A program made the translations under genes and the position numbers. From an uncultured Pelagibacteraceae bacterium (GTDB lineage Bacteria; Pseudomonadota; Alphaproteobacteria; Pelagibacterales; Pelagibacteraceae), in contig CACOFY010000001.1 in NCBI GenBank assembly GCA_902626575.1, positions 372,001 to 436,000 on the forward strand: a DNA stretch of 64,000 bases, given 5' to 3'. How positions within the stretch are numbered: position 1 is the stretch's first letter; every line of letters begins with the position of its first letter. A model generated the notes under the pieces. That model made no database searches and had not been told where the DNA came from. It worked only from the letters and a program-made list of their open reading frames with translations. This document shows, one piece after another, positions 1 to 10,338 of this stretch.

Positions 1-1560
<1,560 letters not shown>

Positions 1561-1587
1561 ATTTTTTTACACATATATAATTTAAAG

Positions 1588-2499
1588 ATGTCTACAACTA
1601 ATATTAGAGCCAAAAAACAAAGTGTTTCAGAGTTAAAAGTTTTTAACGAGCTTATAAAGTTAATGAAACCAAGAGTAATGTCATTAGTTATTTTTACTTG
1701 TGCGGTTGGCTTATTATCTTCACCTACAGTTCTTTCAATAAAAGATGCGATGATAGGAATTATATTTGTTGCGATGGGAGCTGGGGCAGCAGGAACGCTT
1801 AACATGTGGTATGAGGCTGATTTAGACAAGCTGATGTCTAGGACTTGTTTAAGACCTATCCCAAGAGGTAAAGTAAATAAAGACCAAGCATTAGTTTTTG
1901 GCCTTCTATTGTCAATTATATCTGTTGTTAGCCTTTATTATTTTAGTAATTTTTTGTCAGCGTTCCTATTATTTTTTACAATTTTCTTTTACGTTATTAT
2001 TTATACCATTTGGCTAAAAAGAAAGACTTCACAAAACATTGTTATTGGAGGAGCATCGGGGGCATTACCACCTGTGATAGGATGGACTATTGCTACTAAC
2101 TCTTTATCAATGGAACCAATAACATTATTTTTAATTATATTTATTTGGACCCCGTCTCATTTTTGGGCACTTAGTCTCTATAAAGCAGATGATTATAAAA
2201 GAGCAAAAATTCCAATGCTTCCGATAACAGATGGAATTCAAAATACAAAAAAAAATATTTTAATTTACTCTTTGCTAATGATACTAACTATTTTATTACC
2301 ATATTATATTGGATTTGCTGGATTGGTATTTTTAATTCCATCTTTAGTATTAACATTATACTACAACTATATTTGTTTAAATCTTTACTATTTCAAAAAA
2401 AATAAATTTGATCCAAAGATAGCAAAACATATATTCAGTTATTCAATAATATATTTGTTTCTAATTTTCGTATTTATTTTGATTGATAAATTATTTTAA
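1588..2499 (+). CDS. ctaB: Protoheme IX farnesyltransferase (heme O synthase)
   Basis: Transfers a farnesyl group to heme b to make heme O, the precursor of the heme A used by the oxidase encoded just upstream. The 303-residue length fits the UbiA-type prenyltransferase family. The polyprenyl-diphosphate motif NMWYEADLDKLMSRT is near residues 72-86, followed by RPIPRG, and multiple hydrophobic segments cover the rest. A second Asp-rich loop (KADDYKRAKIPMLP) lies near 203-216. Its stop codon overlaps the start of the next small gene (TAATG). It belongs to the ctaD-ctaB-coxF-ctaG-ctaE-surf1 run and is probably co-transcribed with it. Heme A synthase (ctaA) is not in this window. Confidence 0.96.
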   Translation: MSTTNIRAKKQSVSELKVFNELIKLMKPRVMSLVIFTCAVGLLSSPTVLSIKDAMIGIIFVAMGAGAAGTLNMWYEADLDKLMSRTCLRPIPRGKVNKDQALVFGLLLSIISVVSLYYFSNFLSAFLLFFTIFFYVIIYTIWLKRKTSQNIVIGGASGALPPVIGWTIATNSLSMEPITLFLIIFIWTPSHFWALSLYKADDYKRAKIPMLPITDGIQNTKKNILIYSLLMILTILLPYYIGFAGLVFLIPSLVLTLYYNYICLNLYYFKKNKFDPKIAKHIFSYSIIYLFLIFVFILIDKLF

Positions 2500-2621
2500 T
2501 GATACCTGATAAAAAATTAAAAAAACGAAATATATGGACAGCACTTGGTTTGTTATTATTTATAGTTTTTTTATTTATATTTACACTATTTAACATTGGA
2601 GTATTTGATAGACCTTTATAG
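2499..2621 (+). CDS. Small CoxF-like single-span membrane protein
   Basis: A 40-codon reading frame starts at an ATG that overlaps the ctaB stop (TAATG) and ends 3 nt before the ctaG start. The product begins with a short lysine-rich stretch (MIPDKKLKKRN), then one hydrophobic helix of about 20 residues, and ends FDRPL. Alphaproteobacterial oxidase operons commonly carry a tiny one-helix gene (often called coxF) between ctaB and ctaG. Position, size and topology match that, so I infer a small oxidase-associated or assembly protein. Tight coupling to both neighbours argues that it is a real gene. There is no catalytic motif, and function beyond the association with cytochrome oxidase cannot be read from the sequence. 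Confidence 0.75.
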   Translation: MIPDKKLKKRNIWTALGLLLFIVFLFIFTLFNIGVFDRPL

Positions 2622-2624
2622 ATT

Positions 2625-3170
2625 ATGAGAAAAAAAACTTTAACACCTTTGATTCTTGGCGGAATATTTTTCTTTATGTTAGGTCTTTCATTTGCAGCAG
2701 TCCCATTATACGATCTTTTTTGTAGAGTGACTGGTTTTGGCGGCACTACACAAGTGTCAAAAGAAGCTCCAAAAATTGTCTTAGATAATATTATCAGTGT
2801 AAGGCTTGATACAAATGTAAACAGTAATCTTTCTTGGGACTTTAAAGCAAAAAAAAATCTTTTAGATGTAAAGCCTGGCAAGGTTTATAATATTGATTTT
2901 GAGGTTCAAAATGTTGGAAGTGAACCTTCCGCAGGAGTTGCGAGTTATAATGTTTCACCTTCCTCATTTGGTCAATATTTTAATAAGTTAGGTTGTTTTT
3001 GTTTTGAAAAACAGATATTAGATCCAGGTGAAAAGGCCGTTTATAAACTGGTTTTTTATTTAGATCCTGAACTCGTAAACGACCCTAAAACTGCAAATGT
3101 TGAAGATGTAACTATGTCATATACTTTTTTTTCATCTGATTATTATAAACAATCAAAGAATATAAATTAA
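2625..3170 (+). CDS. ctaG: Cytochrome c oxidase assembly protein CtaG/Cox11
   Basis: Periplasm-facing copper chaperone that delivers copper to the Cu-B site of subunit I. The 181 residues start with a cytoplasmic basic patch and one transmembrane helix (about 8-27). They continue with the family motif PLYDLFCRVTGFGG (28-40) and the copper-binding CFCF motif at residues 124-127. The length is typical of Cox11/CtaG. The gene sits between the coxF-like gene and subunit III, the conserved arrangement in alphaproteobacteria and the source gene set for mitochondrial Cox11. Confidence 0.97.
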   Translation: MRKKTLTPLILGGIFFFMLGLSFAAVPLYDLFCRVTGFGGTTQVSKEAPKIVLDNIISVRLDTNVNSNLSWDFKAKKNLLDVKPGKVYNIDFEVQNVGSEPSAGVASYNVSPSSFGQYFNKLGCFCFEKQILDPGEKAVYKLVFYLDPELVNDPKTANVEDVTMSYTFFSSDYYKQSKNIN

Positions 3171-3174
3171 TATT

Positions 3175-3966
3175 ATGTCTAGTGGAGAGCAAAAGCACGA
3201 TTATCACTTAGTAGACCCAAGTCCTTGGCCAATTTATACCTCTTTTGCAACATTAATAACCGCAATAGGTTCAGTTTATTATTTTCATAGTAAAGTAATG
3301 TGGGCGATGATTTTAGGTTTTGTCTTACTAATCTATGGAGCTTATATGTGGTTTAGAGATGTGGTAATCGAGGCAGAGCATCAAGGTCATCATACACCTG
3401 TAGTTCAAATACATCATAGATATGGAATGACTTTATTTATTGCTTCAGAAGTTATGTTTTTTGTAGCTTGGTTCTGGGCCTATTTTGATGCAAGTTTATT
3501 CCCATCAGAATTTGTTGGAAATGTATGGCCACCTAAAGATATTGAAGTTTTTGATCCTTGGGACATACCTTTGATAAATACATTAGTTTTACTTTTATCA
3601 GGTACAACAGTAACATGGGCTCATCATGCTTTACTTGAAGATGATAGGAAAAGTTTTATTCAAGGTTTAAGTTTAACAGTTTTTTTGGGATTGTGTTTCA
3701 CTGCACTCCAAGCTTACGAATATCACCATGCAACATTTAGCTTCTCAGGACATATCTACGGAGCAACTTTTTACATGGCAACAGGATTTCATGGCTTTCA
3801 CGTTATTGTAGGCACAATTTTTTTAGCAGTGTGTTTGTGGAGAGGAAAATTAGGACATTTTAATAAAGACCATCATTTTGGATTTGAAGCTGCCGCTTGG
3901 TATTGGCATTTTGTCGATGTAGTTTGGCTATTTTTATTCGCTGCAATTTATATTTGGGGAAGTTAA
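3175..3966 (+). CDS. ctaE: Cytochrome c oxidase subunit III
   Basis: Non-catalytic core subunit of aa3 oxidase, an integral membrane protein that stabilises subunit I and supports sustained proton uptake. The 263 residues contain seven predicted hydrophobic helices. Family stretches include HDYHLVDPSPWPI at the N-terminus, RYGMTLFIASEVMFFVAWFW (about 82-101) and the C-terminal AAAWYWHFVDVVWLFLF. It starts 4 bp after ctaG and is followed 7 bp later by SURF1. Subunit II is not visible and is presumably upstream of ctaD, outside the window. Confidence 0.98.
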   Translation: MSSGEQKHDYHLVDPSPWPIYTSFATLITAIGSVYYFHSKVMWAMILGFVLLIYGAYMWFRDVVIEAEHQGHHTPVVQIHHRYGMTLFIASEVMFFVAWFWAYFDASLFPSEFVGNVWPPKDIEVFDPWDIPLINTLVLLLSGTTVTWAHHALLEDDRKSFIQGLSLTVFLGLCFTALQAYEYHHATFSFSGHIYGATFYMATGFHGFHVIVGTIFLAVCLWRGKLGHFNKDHHFGFEAAAWYWHFVDVVWLFLFAAIYIWGS

Positions 3967-3973
3967 AAAATAA

Positions 3974-4624
3974 TTGAAGAACAAATTTCTTTTTTCTGTT
4001 TTTGTATATTTTTTTATTTTAATTTTTCTAAGCCTTGGTGCATGGCAAATTGTCAGACTAAACTGGAAACTAAATTTAATCACTGAAATTGAGGAAAATA
4101 TTAATTCTCAACCAGTTTTTTTTTCAGGAAATAATCCACATAATTTTAAAAAAGTTGAGTTTAAAGCAAATTTTGAAAATTCAAAATTAATTTATTTATA
4201 TAGTCTAAACGAAAAAGGAGAACCTGGTTTCGATATTATAAATACAATTAGTATAGAAAATAGTTATTATCTTTTCAACAGAGGATGGATACCAAGAGAC
4301 TTAAAAAATAAAAGCTTCGGCATATCAAGCACAAATTTTCAAGGTATCTTGAAAAAAAAATCAAATAAAAATTACTTTAAGCCAAAAAACGATATATTAA
4401 ATAATTACTGGTTCACACTGAATGATAATGATCTTTTTGAGTATACTGGAAGAAAATTTTCAAATTTTATTATTTATGAGACAAACGGAAGATTAAATTT
4501 TCCAAATCCAAAAAAAATTACCGCAAATATTTCAAATAATCATTTAAAATACTCGCTTACATGGTTTTCATTAGCGATTTCAATTTTTTTAATATATTTA
4601 TATTTTAGAAAAAAAAATTACTAA
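3974..4624 (+). CDS. SURF1 family oxidase assembly protein
   Basis: SURF1 (Shy1) proteins help insert heme A into subunit I. The 216-residue product has the family topology: an N-terminal helix (about 5-25, with LGAWQIVRLNWK just after it), a periplasmic domain with the signature YLFNRGWIP (about 96-104), and a C-terminal helix ending YFRKKNY. The only plausible start is a TTG at 3974, because the frame closes just upstream and no ATG exists near the N-terminus. Its stop shares one base with the thrC start (TAATG), suggesting translational coupling. Sequence conservation outside the signatures is low, as is usual for this family. Confidence 0.9.
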   Translation: MKNKFLFSVFVYFFILIFLSLGAWQIVRLNWKLNLITEIEENINSQPVFFSGNNPHNFKKVEFKANFENSKLIYLYSLNEKGEPGFDIINTISIENSYYLFNRGWIPRDLKNKSFGISSTNFQGILKKKSNKNYFKPKNDILNNYWFTLNDNDLFEYTGRKFSNFIIYETNGRLNFPNPKKITANISNNHLKYSLTWFSLAISIFLIYLYFRKKNY

Positions 4625-6003
4625 TGGAATATATTAGCACACGGAATAATCAAAAAATTTTTACTTTTAGAGATATTTTTCTTAAAGGTTTGGCAGAGGA
4701 TGGAGGCTTATTTATTCCAAAATCAGTTAAACCATTTAGTAATGAGGAAATAAATAATCTTAAAAATCTAAGCTACAATGATTTGGCTACAGAAATAATT
4801 CATCCATTTATTGGAGATTTTATGTCTAAAGATGATTTAATCTCTTCAATATCGAAATCATATTCTAATTTTAGAGCTAAAAATGTTGTTAAAATAAATG
4901 AGCTAGGAAATTTAAAAGTTTTAGAACTTTTCCACGGACCAACACTTGCCTTCAAAGATATTGCAATGCAATTAATAGGTAATTTTTATGAGCATCATTT
5001 AAAGGTTGAGCAAAAAAAAATTAACATAATAGTAGCAACATCAGGCGATACCGGTGCAGCTGCAATAGATGCTTTAAAAGGAAAAAAAAATCTAAATGTT
5101 TTTGTATTACATCCAAATAATAGAATTTCTCCTGTACAGAGAAAATTAATGACAACTAACGATGCGAGTAATGTGTTTAACATTGCAATAGATGGAAACT
5201 TTGATGATTGTCAAAATTTAGTAAAAACAATGTTTAATGATGAAAAGTTTTCTAAAACAATCAATATGTCAGGCGTAAACTCGATTAATTGGGCAAGAAT
5301 TATTGCGCAAGCTGTCTATTATTTTTATGCTTACTTTAAAGTCGGTACTGGAGAACCTTTATCTTTTTCTGTTCCAACTGGAAATTTTGGAGATATCTAT
5401 GCTGGCTACTTAGCAAAAAAGCTTGGCCTTCCAATTGATAAACTAATCGTAGCTACAAATAAAAATGACATACTTCATAGAGCAATATCTGGAGGCGATT
5501 ATACACAAAAGAAAGTTATGGAAACAAATACTCCAAGTATGGATATTCAGATAGCAAGTAATTTTGAGAGGCTTTTATTTGATGTGAAAGGTTGCAACTC
5601 AGATGTTACAAAGCAACTAATGAGCAAAATTAAAAACAATACTTATAAAATTGATAATGAAGATTTAGATAAAATAAAAAAGAATTTTATATCCGAGATG
5701 CTTGATGAAAATGAAACTATTAAAATGATAAAGGATATTAATGATGAGTTTCAAATAGTCATTGACCCTCATACCGCGGTTGGAATTGGTGCTGTAAAAA
5801 AATTAGGAATAGAAAAAAATTGTGTTGTTTTATCGACAGCACATCCATGTAAATTTCCAAAAGCAATAGAGGATGCAATTTCTAAAGCAGAAAATTTACC
5901 AGAAAGTTTAAGATATATTAATGATAGAACAGAAAAATTCGAAGTTCTTGCTAATAACATAAAAAAAGTAAAAGATTATGTAACTAGTTCAATAAGAAAC
6001 TAA
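4624..6003 (+). CDS. thrC: Threonine synthase
   Basis: PLP enzyme converting O-phosphohomoserine to threonine, the last step of threonine synthesis. The length of 459 residues matches the longer bacterial/fungal-type synthases. The N-terminal YISTRN and GLAEDGGLFIP blocks are present. The PLP lysine lies in HGPTLAFKD (K111), the ATSGDTG phosphate-binding loop near residue 140, and the substrate segment GNFGDIYAGY further on. The gene overlaps the SURF1 stop by one base. Homoserine kinase (thrB) is encoded convergently about 0.4 kb downstream in another operon. Confidence 0.97.
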   Translation: MEYISTRNNQKIFTFRDIFLKGLAEDGGLFIPKSVKPFSNEEINNLKNLSYNDLATEIIHPFIGDFMSKDDLISSISKSYSNFRAKNVVKINELGNLKVLELFHGPTLAFKDIAMQLIGNFYEHHLKVEQKKINIIVATSGDTGAAAIDALKGKKNLNVFVLHPNNRISPVQRKLMTTNDASNVFNIAIDGNFDDCQNLVKTMFNDEKFSKTINMSGVNSINWARIIAQAVYYFYAYFKVGTGEPLSFSVPTGNFGDIYAGYLAKKLGLPIDKLIVATNKNDILHRAISGGDYTQKKVMETNTPSMDIQIASNFERLLFDVKGCNSDVTKQLMSKIKNNTYKIDNEDLDKIKKNFISEMLDENETIKMIKDINDEFQIVIDPHTAVGIGAVKKLGIEKNCVVLSTAHPCKFPKAIEDAISKAENLPESLRYINDRTEKFEVLANNIKKVKDYVTSSIRN

Positions 6004-6024
6004 AATAAAAGATTTAATACTAAA

Positions 6025-6447
6025 TTACAAATTTGCAGCCTCCTTAGCAATTAAATCTACTTCATTATTTAATTTATCTGTTGAATGCGCTTTTACCCAA
6101 TTCCAGCTAATTTTAAATTCATTATTTAAAGTATCTAACTCTCTCCAAAGTTCTTTATTTCTTACCTCTTGTTTGCTTGCAGTTCTCCATCCATTTTTTT
6201 TCCAATTATGTATCCATTCTGTTATTCCAGATTTAACATACTTTGAGTCTGTAAAAATTTGAACATTGCTCTCTTTTGGAATTTTTTTAAGAGCATTTAT
6301 TGGAGCAAGTAATTCCATTTGATTATTTGTCGTGTTAGGGTTGTTTCCCTTTATAACTGTTTTTTTTCCATCAATAATTATTATTGCAGCCCATCCCCCC
6401 TTCCCGGGGTTTCCCAAACATGAACCATCAGTATAAATTTTAATCAT
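6025..6447 (-). CDS. rnhA: Ribonuclease HI
   Basis: Cytoplasmic endonuclease that degrades the RNA strand of RNA-DNA hybrids such as R-loops and primers. The 140 residues carry all the catalytic positions of the E. coli enzyme shifted by three: D7 (YTDGSCLGNPG), E45 (NQMELLAPI), D67 (IFTDSKYV), H121 and D131. It is the last gene of the crtI-to-rnhA operon, and its start overlaps the thrB stop by one base. The order ispH-thrB-rnhA is widespread in alphaproteobacteria, so rnhA is probably an old member of this operon. A type II enzyme (rnhB) is also present at 21953-22528. Confidence 0.97.
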   Translation of the reverse strand: MIKIYTDGSCLGNPGKGGWAAIIIIDGKKTVIKGNNPNTTNNQMELLAPINALKKIPKESNVQIFTDSKYVKSGITEWIHNWKKNGWRTASKQEVRNKELWRELDTLNNEFKISWNWVKAHSTDKLNNEVDLIAKEAANL

Positions 6448-7415
6448 TAATTTATATAATTTTTGTATGAATTTATTAAACGATGATAATTTAATTTTTG
6501 CACATATTCTTTCGGGTCTTTAATTTTAATGATTGCATTTTTTGGGGTGTTTAAATAATCATACGCTCTTGTAAGAAGGTACCTAAGAGCTGAACCTCTA
6601 CACATCGTATTAAAATGTTTTTTTTCAGAACTGGTTAATTTTCTAATACTTTCATAACCCTTTAGAAAATTTGAGGATTTTTTTTTGTCTAAAATATATT
6701 TATTTTTTTTCTTAATGAAACATAAAGCATTTACACAAGTGGCTAGTTCATACGATAGATAATCATTACAAGAAAAATAAAAATCTATAAATCCATGAAA
6801 TTTTTTTTTGTAAAATATAATATTATCAGCAAATAAATCACAATGGATAATGCCTTTTGGTAAATTTTTTGGCCATGTTTTTTTTATTTGAAGTAATTCA
6901 AATTTCATCAAGTTCTTTAAGCCATTAGATAATTTATCAATTTTTACATTTATCCTTGATAGTAGGCTAGGCCAAGATTTTACTGACAAAGAATTTTTTC
7001 GATAAAGTTTTATTTTTTTAGATGCCTGATGAAGCTTAGCTACATGTTTTCCAACTATGTAGCAATCTTTAGAATTTAATTCCTTTTTATCTTTCCCCTC
7101 AAGAAAAGACACAATACATGCTTTTTTATTTTTAATCTTAAATATGAATTTGCCATTTTTACTTTTGACAGGATTTGGACATTTTACTTTAAGTCTAGAA
7201 AGATTAGACATTAATTGCATAAAAAAGGGCAGGTCTCTTGTTTCCACTCTTTTCTCAAATATTGTTAAAATATACTTTTGGTTTTTAATTTTTAATATGT
7301 AATTAGTATTTTCTATACCTTTTTTAATTCCACTAAATTTTTTTATTTTTCCTAAATTAAAATTTTTTTCAATATTTGTGATATCCTGGTTGCCAATTTT
7401 CGTAAAAACAGCCAT
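6447..7415 (-). CDS. thrB: Homoserine kinase (ThrB type II, APH-like fold)
   Basis: Phosphorylates homoserine to O-phosphohomoserine, the substrate of ThrC. This is the kinase-fold (aminoglycoside phosphotransferase-like) version rather than the GHMP version. The 322 residues begin MAVFTKI, with a nucleotide-binding region around GIENTNYIL (33-41). The catalytic loop HCDLFADN is at 191-198, and the metal-binding Asp follows in FIDFYF. It overlaps ispH upstream and rnhA downstream by one base each, so all three are likely translated in a coupled fashion. The GHMP-type alternative is excluded by the HxD catalytic loop. Confidence 0.94.
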   Translation of the reverse strand: MAVFTKIGNQDITNIEKNFNLGKIKKFSGIKKGIENTNYILKIKNQKYILTIFEKRVETRDLPFFMQLMSNLSRLKVKCPNPVKSKNGKFIFKIKNKKACIVSFLEGKDKKELNSKDCYIVGKHVAKLHQASKKIKLYRKNSLSVKSWPSLLSRINVKIDKLSNGLKNLMKFELLQIKKTWPKNLPKGIIHCDLFADNIIFYKKKFHGFIDFYFSCNDYLSYELATCVNALCFIKKKNKYILDKKKSSNFLKGYESIRKLTSSEKKHFNTMCRGSALRYLLTRAYDYLNTPKNAIIKIKDPKEYVQKLNYHRLINSYKNYIN

Positions 7416-8368
7416 TAATTCAATTTTCCAGGAATTTTAAATGTGATATCTTCTTTTATAATTTCTACTTCTTCAATATTAACTTTGAATTCTTTTTTTA
7501 ATTTTTCAATAAAGTTTTTAACTAAAATTTCTGGTGCCGATGCACCTGAAGATATACCAATCGTTTTACATTTTGTAATTTTTTCTAAGGGAATACTGCT
7601 TTCAGAATGAATTAAAATTGCCTCAGCGCAACCCGATTTGTTAGCAACTTCGACAAGTCTTACTGAGTTTGAGGAATTTCTACTACCAATTACAAAGAAC
7701 ATATCACATTGCTTTGCAATTTTTTTCACTGCCGCTTGCCTATTTGTTGTTGCGTAGCATATATCTTCTTTCTTAGGTTCTTTTATTTCTTTAAATTTTT
7801 CTTTAAGTGCATTAATAATATCTTTTGTATCATCAACAGATAATGTCGTCTGTGTAACAAATGCTAATTTTTTATTTTCTTCATTTTTAAATTTTTTAAC
7901 ATCATCAATGTTCTCAATTAAATCTATTGAACCATAAGGAATTTGACCCATTGTACCAATAACCTCTGGATGATTCCTGTGTCCGATTAACAGGACATGA
8001 AATCCATTCTTATTTAGATTTTCTGCTTCTCTGTGAACTTTTGAAACCAAGGGGCATGTCGCATCAATATAATCCATTTTTAAATCTTCAGCCTCAGCAG
8101 GAACAACTTTTGGTACTCCATGAGCAGAAAATATTACTGGTCTTGATTTATCTTTAACTTCATTAAGTTCTTCAACAAATATTGCGCCAATTTTTTTTAA
8201 ACTTTCAACAACATATTTATTATGTACAATTTCATGCCTCACATAAACTGGAGCTCCATATTTCTCTATACTCTTTTTCACTATTTCAATTGCACGATCT
8301 ACACCTGCGCAAAAACCCCTAGGAGCTGCCAGTAAAATTTTAAGTTCTTTATCTTTCATTTTTTTCAA
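7415..8368 (-). CDS. ispH: 4-hydroxy-3-methylbut-2-enyl diphosphate reductase
   Basis: Iron-sulfur enzyme of the last MEP-pathway step, making IPP and DMAPP. The three cluster-ligating cysteines are visible at C20 (GFCAGVDRAI), C105 (DATCPLV) and C204 (DICYAT), with substrate-binding histidines near 45, 49, 83 and 130. The length of 317 is typical. The chosen start (8368) overlaps blh by 20 bp; a second in-frame ATG at 8359 is also possible. It sits inside an operon with carotenoid genes upstream and thrB downstream, so precursor supply and retinal synthesis are probably transcribed together. IspE of the same pathway is at 24903-25745. Confidence 0.97.
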   Translation of the reverse strand: MKKMKDKELKILLAAPRGFCAGVDRAIEIVKKSIEKYGAPVYVRHEIVHNKYVVESLKKIGAIFVEELNEVKDKSRPVIFSAHGVPKVVPAEAEDLKMDYIDATCPLVSKVHREAENLNKNGFHVLLIGHRNHPEVIGTMGQIPYGSIDLIENIDDVKKFKNEENKKLAFVTQTTLSVDDTKDIINALKEKFKEIKEPKKEDICYATTNRQAAVKKIAKQCDMFFVIGSRNSSNSVRLVEVANKSGCAEAILIHSESSIPLEKITKCKTIGISSGASAPEILVKNFIEKLKKEFKVNIEEVEIIKEDITFKIPGKLN

Positions 8369-9272
8369 CTAAATATTCCAGCAATATATGCGGAAAAGTT
8401 AAAGACGCCAATCCAATAAATATTACTTTTAAAATAGATGATTCTACTGAAAAATAGTTAATTAATAAAAAAAAGCTAATTAAAAAAATTCCAGCAGTAA
8501 TCGTTGTTAACGGCATCATTTTCCTTAAAAATTTATAAAGACCTTTTTCGAAATTTTTATTATTCATTTCTTTTACTAGAGAAAAGACATGTCTAATAGA
8601 ATGCAAAAAACAAAAATAAAACGTAAAGGCAATCAAAGGTGAAAAGATTAGGTTTAAAAATAGTATTGAAAATGAATCTAAGAGTGCATGACCCCAATAT
8701 TGGTTAATAAAAAAATTACTAACTAAGCTAATAATTATAAAAAACAAAATTAAGTTTTCATTTATATGAATTAAACTAAAATTAAGTATTTTAAAAATTT
8801 GTAAAGTTTCCTCAGGATGTAACCAAAGTGGAGCAGAAATAACTAATGAGCCTTTAATAAATAAAAAAATAAACTTAAATTTTATATTCGGCAATTTTTC
8901 AAATGAATAAAATTTTACATTATCTTCTTTCCCAAAGTGATAGGAGGCAATAATAAGGAATGAAAAAAGTGTGATGCTTGGAATGAATATCCAAAACATA
9001 ATGATAAATATGCTTATTAATGAATATATTAAGTAAAAAAAAAAGATATTTTTAATTCTATATTTTTTTAATAATTTTTTACCTTTTAAATTATCTAATG
9101 CACCATGTGAGACACCTATAGTCGCAATTAAAAAAAAACATGCAACAGATACAAACTTAGGATATTGCTTTAGAATTGTGTTCAAGTCCAATATTTCTCC
9201 ATAAGCACAAACTACAACAGCTGCAATAAAAAAGAAAACAGTATGGCGTCTATCTATTTCAAAAGTATTCAT
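8349..9272 (-). CDS. blh: Beta-carotene 15,15'-dioxygenase (Brp/Blh family)
   Basis: Membrane enzyme that cleaves beta-carotene into two retinals, the chromophore of proteorhodopsin. The 307-residue protein is almost entirely hydrophobic helices. It has the four conserved histidines expected for the iron site: H56 (GVSHGALD), H112 (SYHFGKED), and H224/H228 (HSIRH). Their spacing resembles that described for the characterised marine Blh. It starts 1 bp after the crtY stop and overlaps ispH downstream by 20 bp. Its presence next to crtY, crtB and crtI makes retinal the likely end product of the operon. No rhodopsin gene is in the window. Confidence 0.93.
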   Translation of the reverse strand: MNTFEIDRRHTVFFFIAAVVVCAYGEILDLNTILKQYPKFVSVACFFLIATIGVSHGALDNLKGKKLLKKYRIKNIFFFYLIYSLISIFIIMFWIFIPSITLFSFLIIASYHFGKEDNVKFYSFEKLPNIKFKFIFLFIKGSLVISAPLWLHPEETLQIFKILNFSLIHINENLILFFIIISLVSNFFINQYWGHALLDSFSILFLNLIFSPLIAFTFYFCFLHSIRHVFSLVKEMNNKNFEKGLYKFLRKMMPLTTITAGIFLISFFLLINYFSVESSILKVIFIGLASLTFPHILLEYLVEKNER

Positions 9273-9273
9273 A

Positions 9274-10338
9274 TTAAAATAATTCCTTTAAAAAAATCCA
9301 TTTTGGCATTTTAGATATAATAGTTAAATCTTCCAAAAAATTACTTTTATTAGATAAAAATTTTATAACGGTATTTGGTGAGGTCTTAAACATTTTAAAG
9401 AATATATTAGACATTCTCTTTGGATTTTTCTTTAATACATTAAGGAAAATTTTATCTAAAAATTGGTATTTTTTATTTATTTCATACCTTTTTAAATCAA
9501 AAATATTTTCAATATTCTCTCTTATATATTTACTTTGTTCTTGAATGTTTAAAAAAGTATAACCTGTGCTAAGTCTGGTCATGCCACCCGCTGTACCAAT
9601 ATCTATTTTATTTCTTTTATAATAACTTGGGGGATAAAAAAGTGGAATTGCACCAACTTCTTTATAAACAATATTATAATCTTTAATTTTTAAATTATTT
9701 TCAATGTAGTTCTTAAGTTGATTATCATAATCTTTTTCTTCGTCAGACATTTTTGATAACCATGTAGTTTCTACTAAAGCTTTGTTGGGTGAATAAGGTA
9801 GAGTATAAAAAAAATGTACACTATCTCTTTGTTCACAATCAAAATCCATTAAATTTATTATACTATCGTCAAAAGTATTTTTTTTTGTTTCAATTTCAAT
9901 TCCACAAAAATGTTGCCATAAGTTATTATCATTATTTTTAACCGGCAATGGAACACTATTAAAAATAAACGAATTATTTATATCTATTTCTCTAATATCT
10001 TTCAAAAAAATTATATTTTTGTTCTTTTTTAATTCGTTTATAATTTTTGAGTAAAATAAGCCACTATCTATACTTTGATATGGATAATCATTACTTTGTA
10101 AATGTTGTGTCTCCACTTTGGAATTTATTGTAAAATTATTCCAACTCTTTTTAACGCAATCATCAAAATTATGATCTATAACTTTCCAAAAAGACCAGGT
10201 TTTATCCCTTTTATATTCTTCTCTTGGTTCAATAATTGCTAATGTTTTATTTTCGAATTTTTTATATAAGTTGAGCTCATAAGCTAATGATAGACCAGCA
10301 CAACCTCCTCCAATTATTATGTAATCAAAATCTTTCAT
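9274..10338 (-). CDS. crtY: Lycopene beta-cyclase
   Basis: Flavoprotein that cyclises both ends of lycopene to give beta-carotene. The N-terminus shows the dinucleotide-binding motif DYIIIGGGCAGLSLAYEL (about 4-21). Further family blocks are DKTWSFW (about 45-51) and the GTAGGMTRLSTGY stretch (about 253-265), typical of CrtY-type cyclases. The length of 354 is slightly short but complete. It overlaps crtB by 14 bp upstream and is 1 bp from blh. It supplies the Blh substrate. Confidence 0.93.
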   Translation of the reverse strand: MKDFDYIIIGGGCAGLSLAYELNLYKKFENKTLAIIEPREEYKRDKTWSFWKVIDHNFDDCVKKSWNNFTINSKVETQHLQSNDYPYQSIDSGLFYSKIINELKKNKNIIFLKDIREIDINNSFIFNSVPLPVKNNDNNLWQHFCGIEIETKKNTFDDSIINLMDFDCEQRDSVHFFYTLPYSPNKALVETTWLSKMSDEEKDYDNQLKNYIENNLKIKDYNIVYKEVGAIPLFYPPSYYKRNKIDIGTAGGMTRLSTGYTFLNIQEQSKYIRENIENIFDLKRYEINKKYQFLDKIFLNVLKKNPKRMSNIFFKMFKTSPNTVIKFLSNKSNFLEDLTIISKMPKWIFLKELF

